The notes beneath the pieces are model-generated. The model worked only from the letters and a program-made list of their open reading frames with translations. It was not told where the DNA came from and made no database searches. Source: CAYYNP01 sp964472545 (GTDB lineage Bacteria > Planctomycetota > Planctomycetia > Pirellulales > Thermoguttaceae). From it: a stretch of DNA of 13,287 nt. Positions 10,901 through 13,287 of the stretch are shown here, piece after piece (the stretch's first letter is position 1; every line of letters begins with the position of its first letter). The DNA is taken from the NCBI GenBank assembly GCA_964472545.1, contig CAYYNP010000280.1:1-13287 (forward strand), given 5' to 3'. The position numbers and the translations under genes are program-made.

Positions 10901-13287
10901 GCCTGGATCCGCAGATCGGCCACGGGAGCCAAGGTCACGTCGACGCTGCCGAGACTGATGCTGATATTGTTGTCTTCGCCGGCCGGCTCGATAAGCTGAT
11001 TGTGCAGGTCGGTCCGCACGAACACCCAGTACTCACCCGTCACAAGCGTCTCCGGCAGCGTCACCTGTTGCACCTGGCCGTAGCTGTCGTCGGACTGCAA
11101 CACGCCCTGATGAACGAAGGTACCCAGCAGCGTGTCGCTGCCGTAGGTTTCGTCGGCCGAGAGATAGAGCCGGTCCGACCAGGTGCCCGTTTCCGTCGCG
11201 GCCGTGCCGTCGTTGGTCACCCGCCAGGCGACCGAAATCGCCTCGCCCGTGGCAGCCGACTCGGGTACGGTCACGGCGTCGACGATCAGATCGGCCGGCG
11301 GCCGGGCGAAGTCGACCTGCACGGTGGTGCTTGCCAGGTTGTCGGTCTCGTCACTCTCTTCCACCTGCCCGCGGCGGTCGAGTTGCACAAAGACGTGGTA
11401 GCTGCCCTCATAGCCGTAAGGGACCTGGGCCGCCGCGGTCAGTTCCAACGTATTGTCCGGGGCAATGGGAGCATCGACCGCGACGTCGCCCAGCCGCAGA
11501 TCGTCCGAGTTGCCGTAGTACTGGTCGGCCGAGAGCACCACCCGGGCGGTCCACGGCGGCAATGCATCCGCCCCGCCGTCGTTGAGCACCGCAAAACCGA
11601 CGGAAAGCTCGTCGCCGGCAAACACGTTCGGCGGCACGTCGAGCGCGTCGACCGACAGATTGGCCAACTCGAGGGTCAACTCGAACCTCGCCACGTCGCC
11701 AGGCTGGCCCAGTACGCCGTCGCCGTCCTGATCCATCGGGTTGCCGACCAGGTCGGTGATCTGCGGACCGACGTTTAGCCTGTAGGTGCCCGGCGTGTCT
11801 TGCGCGGCGAAACGGATGCGGAAGTGCGTCTCGTCGATCTGCTGCACGGAACTGATCGCGATTGGCCCGCCCGGCCCCGTTAGTGATACGTCCGACTTGG
11901 CGAACGACAAAGCCGCGATCGGTTCGCTGAACTCGACGACCACCTCAGAGAAGATCTCCACCAGACGCCCGGACGGTTGGTGATCGACAATCGCTGGCCC
12001 CTCGGCGTCGACCTGGAAGCTGCCCGAGTAGGCGTCCTCGCCCGGCTCGCCGTCGTCGCCGTCGCCGTCCTGGTTCATCGGCACGCCGGCCAAGTCGTCG
12101 ATATGTGGCCCGAGCGTGAACTGATAGGTGCCGCTGGCCGTCTGTGGCTGGAAACGCACGCGATAGGTGTTGCCCTCGACGTGCGTCACCTCGGTGGCCC
12201 CAATCACGCCGCCGTCAGGCCCTCGCAAGGCGACGTCGACCGGCGTGAACGTGTTCAGCGAAATCGTCTCACTGAAGGTCACGTCGACGGAGTCGACCGG
12301 CGCGGCGACCGTCGTTCGCGGGGCGTGGCCGGAGACGTACGGCCCCACGCTGTCGAGCGTGAACGAGAAGGCGTAGCGGTCTTCCGGCTCGCCGCGCAAC
12401 AGGTCGTCGTCCTGGTCCATCAACAGGCCGCCGGGATCGGTGACGTCCGGCCCGACCACCACGCGATACTCGCCTTCGGCAGAGATTGTGTCGAACGCCG
12501 CCCTATACGCCGTATCGGAAAGCTGCGCGACCGAGTCGATCGTCAGGTAGCCCTGCGGCCCGAGGATGCTCACGTCGGCCGGCGTGAACGAGCCGGGAAG
12601 AATCGGCACGGAAAACGTCACGTCGACGTGATCCACCGGCACGACGATCGTCTCCCCGGGCCAGGCGTCGACCACACGGACCGATTCCAGCGCCAACTCG
12701 AACTGCCCGGTGAACGCATCGTCGGGGTCTTCGCCGCCGGTGCCGCTGGCGTTCTGATCCAACGGGTTGCCGGCCAAGTCGGTAACGGTTGGGGCAACGG
12801 AAAGCGTATAGATGCCGTTGACCGACTGGAACTCGAATCCGACGCGAACCTGCGTATCGGCAAGCTGCGTCAGCGACAACGGCGGCACGTCGCCGCCCGG
12901 CCCGGTGATCGTCACGTCGGCGACGGTGAGGCTGGCCGGTTCGATCGGTTCGGAGAAGGTCAGATCGACGTGGCCGACGGCCGTCGTTTGCGTGTCCGAC
13001 GGGGCGTGTGTCGTGATTTGCGGACCGGACGTGTCCAACGCAAACGTCCCCTGATAGACGTCTGCCGCCTCGCCGCCGGTGCCGTTGCGGTCCTGGTCCA
13101 TGGCGTATCCCAGCGGCGACGCCACATTCGGGCCGACGGCAAGCTGGTACTCGCCCTCCGCTCCCAGTGGCGTCTCAAACGCCAGGCGATAGACGGACGC
13201 CCCTTGGTGCGTGATCTCCGAAATCACGACTGCTTGCGGACCGGTGATCGAAACGTCGGCAGCGGTGAGCGTCTCCAAATCGATCGG
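1..13287 (-). CDS. Giant multidomain surface/secreted repeat protein (CARDB, Ig-like, beta-propeller), partial at both ends
   Basis: One uninterrupted reading frame of 4,429 codons fills the minus strand, with codons aligned to positions 1-3, 4-6 and so on. I translated every codon and met no stop, while every other frame is broken repeatedly. Domain periodicity continues across the window without a register change, so there is no frameshift. No start or stop is inside, so the true length is unknown. Modules in order are five Asp-rich Ig-like repeats, fourteen CARDB repeats, PPC-like, TIG-like, an unassigned 329-residue region, a GPNGF/YTIRFEN domain, FN3-like, a six-bladed propeller, a Big_5-like domain, a sandwich, and seven putative-Ig repeats. 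I see no cysteine and about 24 lysines. Such proteins are normally exported and act in adhesion, surface structure or matrix. That role is inferred from domain types only, since no catalytic motif, signal peptide or anchor is visible. No operon context can be read because no gene boundary is present. Confidence 0.96.
1000..1092 (-). other. About 25-31 residue insertion in the fourth putative-Ig repeat
   Basis: Where its neighbours run straight from 'A-x-D-x-D-G-D-P-L-x-Y' to 'LPxGA', this repeat has 'VDLDNPGGVGVMLPDGSMDA' and then 'SLLLPMLTWEHSELPAGARF'. The extra residues hold three methionines in a protein otherwise poor in methionine, and several leucines. The Asp-rich 'DGDP' motif is replaced by 'LDNP'. 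The edges are approximate. It may be a binding loop or a relaxed repeat. Confidence 0.5.
1999..2322 (-). other. Beta-sandwich spacer domain (window residues 3656-3763)
   Basis: About 108 residues: 'FTNTRFDRSSGELSFDVTVT', 'NSATYRVLAPLHLIFEGLGE', 'GITFSGGDGVTDSGHEMLDL' and 'DELAPGASTLTRTVTVLTPG'. The order of 'F-D-x-x-S-G-x-L-S-F-D-V-x-V-T-N', 'L-x-P-L-x-L-x-x-x-G-L' and 'L-A-P-G-x-S' is that of a common bacterial sandwich module describing a 'norm of the terms' type of fold seen between Ig arrays. I cannot attach a family name with certainty. It probably links the Big_5-like domain to the Ig array. Confidence 0.5.
2323..2670 (-). other. Big_5-like bacterial Ig domain (window residues 3540-3655)
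   Basis: The 116-residue segment starts 'MPPNVLAVSPAADGGLAAAV' and includes 'QITFDAAMRHDG', 'SAINPQNYTLTH', 'IAAATYNPTSRSVTLSFEPL' and 'LPDDYRLSVLAQVESETG'. This is the Big_5 pattern: 'P-x-V-x-x-x-S-P', 'I-x-V/I-x-F-x-x-x-M', 'N-x-x-x-Y', 'a-x-Y-x-x-x-x-x-x-V-T-L' and 'L-x-x-x-x-x-Y-x-L-x-V'. It has no Asp-rich loop, unlike the Ig-like repeats at the other end of the window. Confidence 0.72.
2671..3390 (-). other. Six-bladed beta-propeller, NHL/SMP-30/lyase-like type (window residues 3300-3539)
   Basis: Six repeats of about 40 residues share a 'hydrophobic-A-F/V-x-P-D-G-x-L/V-x-V/A-T/S' strand pair. Their cores are 'IGMAFSPDGQSVLLSGG', 'IYDMAFDSAGLLWATTGGG', 'LGLAVVPDSADVYVSTASG', 'VHGLAVAPDGTLWGTTWPE', 'ATAIAFGRPDTLLENLMFIS' and 'VEFMHVGPDGRLYVAAAD'. 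Each is followed by a short strand of 'LVQLDPQSGQIV' type. This is the pattern of NHL, SMP-30 or streptogramin-lyase-like propellers, which bind ligands or partners at the top face. The total of 240 residues agrees with six blades, perhaps closed by the preceding linker. No catalytic residues can be assigned. It is the only propeller in a chain otherwise made of sandwiches. Confidence 0.78.
3391..3636 (-). other. Linker between FN3-like domain and propeller (window residues 3218-3299)
   Basis: About 82 residues without a recognised domain. It contains 'YGPAINLGTLPSETQTVAAE', 'LTIVELPDEPTTNPLFLQAL' and a Ser/Thr/Tyr-rich part 'VDQSATYPSSYATVYEPFAA'. The last part may supply the closing strand of the propeller, since circular closure by N-terminal residues is common in that fold. 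Otherwise it is an ordinary inter-domain linker. Confidence 0.5.
3637..3900 (-). other. Fibronectin type III-like domain (window residues 3130-3217)
   Basis: The 88-residue segment shows 'TTTFTVQSLGNDAYSIEWSA', 'DDAVGSGVMDYTVYAAIDGG' and 'SLEFVVRAADNAGNVEPAP'. These correspond to the FN3 pattern: a Trp strand, an 'x-Y-x-V-Y-x-x-x-D-G-G' strand and the closing 'F-x-V-R-A-x-D-x-A-G-N-x-E'. In other proteins this module regularly follows the GPNGF domain. It is probably a spacer or binding module. Confidence 0.8.
3901..4440 (-). other. Conserved 'GPNGF ... YTIRFEN ... LDEDLD' domain (window residues 2950-3129)
   Basis: The domain opens 'EMIGPNGFDTAGFVPVDTPL', runs through 'LPYTIRFENPADAEGPISQI', 'LDEDLDVRSFRLGDVRLGD' and 'VLVHIPEERGAFVGDFDL', then 'TETATWRLTAIDPLTGLEMA', 'GTVSYTIEAKPGTETGTELE' and closes 'LDTNAVLNTVDG'. 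It matches a family I know from many giant bacterial surface proteins, with consensus 'DPNDIxGPxGFG', 'YTIxFEN', 'LDxDLDxxTFxLGD' and 'Ix...PIDTPxxxNTLD'. I believe Pfam lists it as DUF7619, but I cannot check that here. Its function is uncharacterised; the fold is probably a beta-sandwich related to DUF11. It is followed directly by an FN3-like domain, the usual order in this family. The leading 'DPND' motif is altered to 'SEAVE' here. Confidence 0.75.
4441..5427 (-). other. Unassigned 329-residue central region, mixed alpha/beta (window residues 2621-2949)
   Basis: I do not recognise a named family. The first third is beta-like: 'GLGGPSQLALGEVGFYGFGL', 'MPYVHFEFGLPNLPNPHEE', 'LLTFRTNLRGEPEIDDVPWA', 'ELMAPGFTYDL'. 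The middle is helical: 'YAELRRLLEENPEYLEDF', 'TAEEYVDYQRAQAEDMRQRI', 'TTWADLYLASLTDAGLLRPE'. A 17-residue hydrophobic stretch follows at 4726-4776 (LPVFAGLMSVITAGLLI), just after two arginines. The end is 'LAAFFEQVRSWYGHDPDEYG', 'YAAYTIHVGEEEWIPKQ' and 'DLDDFFGLAGNRS'. As I recall, similar segments occur just before the GPNGF domain in other giant CARDB proteins, so the two probably form one conserved unit. This is one of the few non-repeat parts and a candidate for the specific activity. I see no convincing catalytic triad or metal motif. Confidence 0.55.
5428..5700 (-). other. IPT/TIG-like Ig domain (window residues 2530-2620)
   Basis: The segment begins 'AVTGLSRESGGDGRYVTLDV', then 'GARFDPAAILKLVRP', 'YEIIDATRIRAVFDL' and 'APLGLYDLKLINPDGETA'. 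This is the usual order of an IPT/TIG-type domain: a GxxF turn after the first long strand, an 'x-D-A-T-x-I-x-A' strand, and 'G-x-Y-D-x-x-V/L-x-N-P-D-G' at the end. It is about 90 residues, normal for the fold. It bridges the PPC-like domain and the unassigned central region. Confidence 0.65.
5701..6018 (-). other. PPC-like beta-sandwich domain (window residues 2424-2529)
   Basis: After the last CARDB unit the pattern changes to 'ELLYRIWAPAHETLEISLTS', then 'ELYVRYEDLPGSIHYDAAY' and 'VPETSEGYYYILLRG'. This order resembles the bacterial pre-peptidase C-terminal (PPC) domain: a strand taking part in a 'Y-x-V/I-x-x-P' opening, then 'LYVRYGxxP', a 'YDxxA' turn and 'PxxGxYYIxVxG'. PPC domains are about 80-110 residues and found in secreted proteins; this one spans about 106. 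The match is by motif order only. No peptidase is next to it in the window. Confidence 0.6.
6871..6960 (-). other. About 30-residue Pro/Gly-rich insertion in CARDB repeat 12
   Basis: Repeat 12 runs normally to 'FYILIYVDSPYDV', then carries about 30 residues rich in Pro, Gly, Arg and Tyr (PAGRYDSPPYPRTDGGPR) before 'HEFRDENNDITAS' closes the fold. It looks like an extended, non-helical loop, unlike the helical insertion in repeat 10. The position in the fold is the same as in repeats 10 and 11. Confidence 0.65.
7309..7410 (-). other. About 34-residue basic/aromatic insertion in CARDB repeat 11
   Basis: In repeat 11 the strand 'KYVHVFTDRDP' is followed by roughly 34 extra residues before the 'LNNHRSEMFEV' closing strand. 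The extra residues include GEFPDWPKRLRERVWEDGEK. This segment contains several Arg, Lys and Trp residues, which are scarce elsewhere in this acidic protein. It occupies the same loop as the insertions in repeats 10 and 12. The exact edges are uncertain by several residues. No function is recognised. Confidence 0.65.
7789..7959 (-). other. 57-residue helical insertion in CARDB repeat 10
   Basis: Repeat 10 (7720-8274) follows the CARDB pattern up to 'SYIIVETNVDP', where a normal unit would run on to a short hairpin ending in 'VFE...NN'. Instead about 57 residues intervene before 'KVFEGPFVENN' restores the pattern. The inserted stretch is rich in Glu, Leu and Ala (LLLTEEEFLLAEVQ, IIDRAEAALG, LKSLSRRQITEILVG) and reads as two or three alpha-helices, unlike the surrounding all-beta sandwich. 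I recognise no family in it. It may be a small helical decoration projecting from the stalk. Confidence 0.75.
11665..13287 (-). repeat. Array of five bacterial Ig-like repeats with Asp-rich loops (window residues 1-541)
   Basis: Five repeats of 110-115 residues lie at 13021-13287 (cut at its N-terminal side by the window edge), 12679-13020, 12340-12678, 11995-12339 and 11665-11994. Each has a 'V-x-V-x-FSE(P/T)I' strand, a 'DV-x-(I/L)-x-GPGG'-type turn, a 'Y-x-L/F-x-V/L-GP-x-(V/I)-x-D-(L/P)-GNPMDQDGDG' stretch and an acidic 'GE-x-x-D-x-Y-x-G-x-F' exit. The pattern resembles bacterial Ig-like domains of the SbsA/Big_5 type common in giant planctomycete proteins. The Asp-rich loop looks like a calcium site such as those in dockerin or thrombospondin type 3 repeats; binding is inferred. 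Loops lie at 13060-13101, 12718-12762, 12379-12420, 12034-12078 and 11695-11736. Repeats two and three have degenerate loops (DQNASG, DQDDDL). The array may extend beyond 13287. Confidence 0.85.

Larger units (their letters stand above)
6019..11664 (-). repeat. Array of fourteen CARDB repeats (window residues 542-2423)
   Basis: Fourteen repeats open with 'ADLxV', 'PDLxV' or close variants. Positions, N to C: 11296-11664, 10921-11295, 10555-10920, 10186-10554, 9808-10185, 9427-9807, 9061-9426, 8689-9060, 8275-8688, 7720-8274, 7264-7719, 6805-7263, 6403-6804 and 6019-6402. The shared pattern is 'W/F-x-V-x-N-x-G' near residue 30, 'WxDxxYLSxD' near residue 45 (WSDRLYLSAD in repeat 2, WRDHIYVSPD in repeat 11, WTDYVYLSRD in repeat 13), 'GxSYxxTxxxxLP' near residue 80, 'G-x-Y-x-x-F/V-V-x-T/A-D' and a closing 'NN'. 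This matches CARDB (cell adhesion related domain found in bacteria), an Ig-fold sandwich. Most units are 122-128 residues. Repeats 9-12 are longer (138, 185, 152 and 153). Units differ clearly in residues and share no long identical DNA, so the expansion is old. A rigid extracellular stalk or adhesion surface is the inferred role. Confidence 0.93.

Noticed and set aside
9871..11778. Plus-strand open frame of 635 codons
   Set aside because: Same antisense codon register, lying opposite CARDB repeats 1-5. Its ends are at rare sense codons; no domain is recognisable in its product.
1..13287. CRISPR arrays, tRNA or rRNA genes, insertion sequences, terminators and promoters
   Set aside because: None seen. 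The repetition is protein-level domain repetition with divergent DNA, and the whole length is coding, so short promoter-like or hairpin-like strings have no gene boundary to serve.

Overview
The whole 13,287-base window lies inside one protein-coding gene on the minus strand. Reading the reverse complement in the register whose codons occupy positions 1-3, 4-6 and so on, I translated all 4,429 codons and found no stop. Neither a start nor a stop falls inside the window, so this is an internal piece of a giant gene coding for more than 4,429 residues. There is no intergenic DNA, RNA gene, promoter, terminator or mobile element here.

The product is a modular, beta-rich repeat protein of the secreted or cell-surface type. 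From N to C terminus (high to low coordinates) it runs: five bacterial Ig-like repeats with Asp-rich, Ca2+-binding-like loops (13287-11665); fourteen CARDB repeats (11664-6019), of which repeats 10-12 carry 30-57 residue insertions at the same loop; a PPC-like beta-sandwich (6018-5701); an IPT/TIG-like domain (5700-5428); a 329-residue mixed alpha/beta region I cannot assign (5427-4441); a conserved 'GPNGF ... YTIRFEN ... LDEDLD' domain (4440-3901); a fibronectin-III-like domain (3900-3637); a linker (3636-3391); a six-bladed beta-propeller (3390-2671); a Big_5-like Ig domain (2670-2323); another beta-sandwich (2322-1999); and seven putative-Ig/cadherin-like repeats (1998-1), the last cut by the window edge.

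The organism is probably a high-GC Gram-negative-type bacterium. I favour Planctomycetota (Pirellulales-like), because giant proteins mixing CARDB, Asp-rich Ig-like repeats, the GPNGF domain and putative-Ig repeats are typical there. Some cyanobacteria and other bacteria have them too, so this is an inference. The fragment has no cysteine and only about 24 lysines in 4,429 residues, with abundant Asp and Glu. This fits a very acidic extracellular protein that probably binds calcium.

The likely job is structural or adhesive: long arrays of small sandwiches forming a stalk, with a cluster of non-repeat domains (unassigned region, GPNGF domain, propeller) in the middle as the candidate functional part. 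The sequence shows no enzyme active site, secretion signal or anchor, and these would have to lie outside the window. Long plus-strand open frames in the same codon register are antisense shadows caused by rare use of TTA, CTA and TCA codons.
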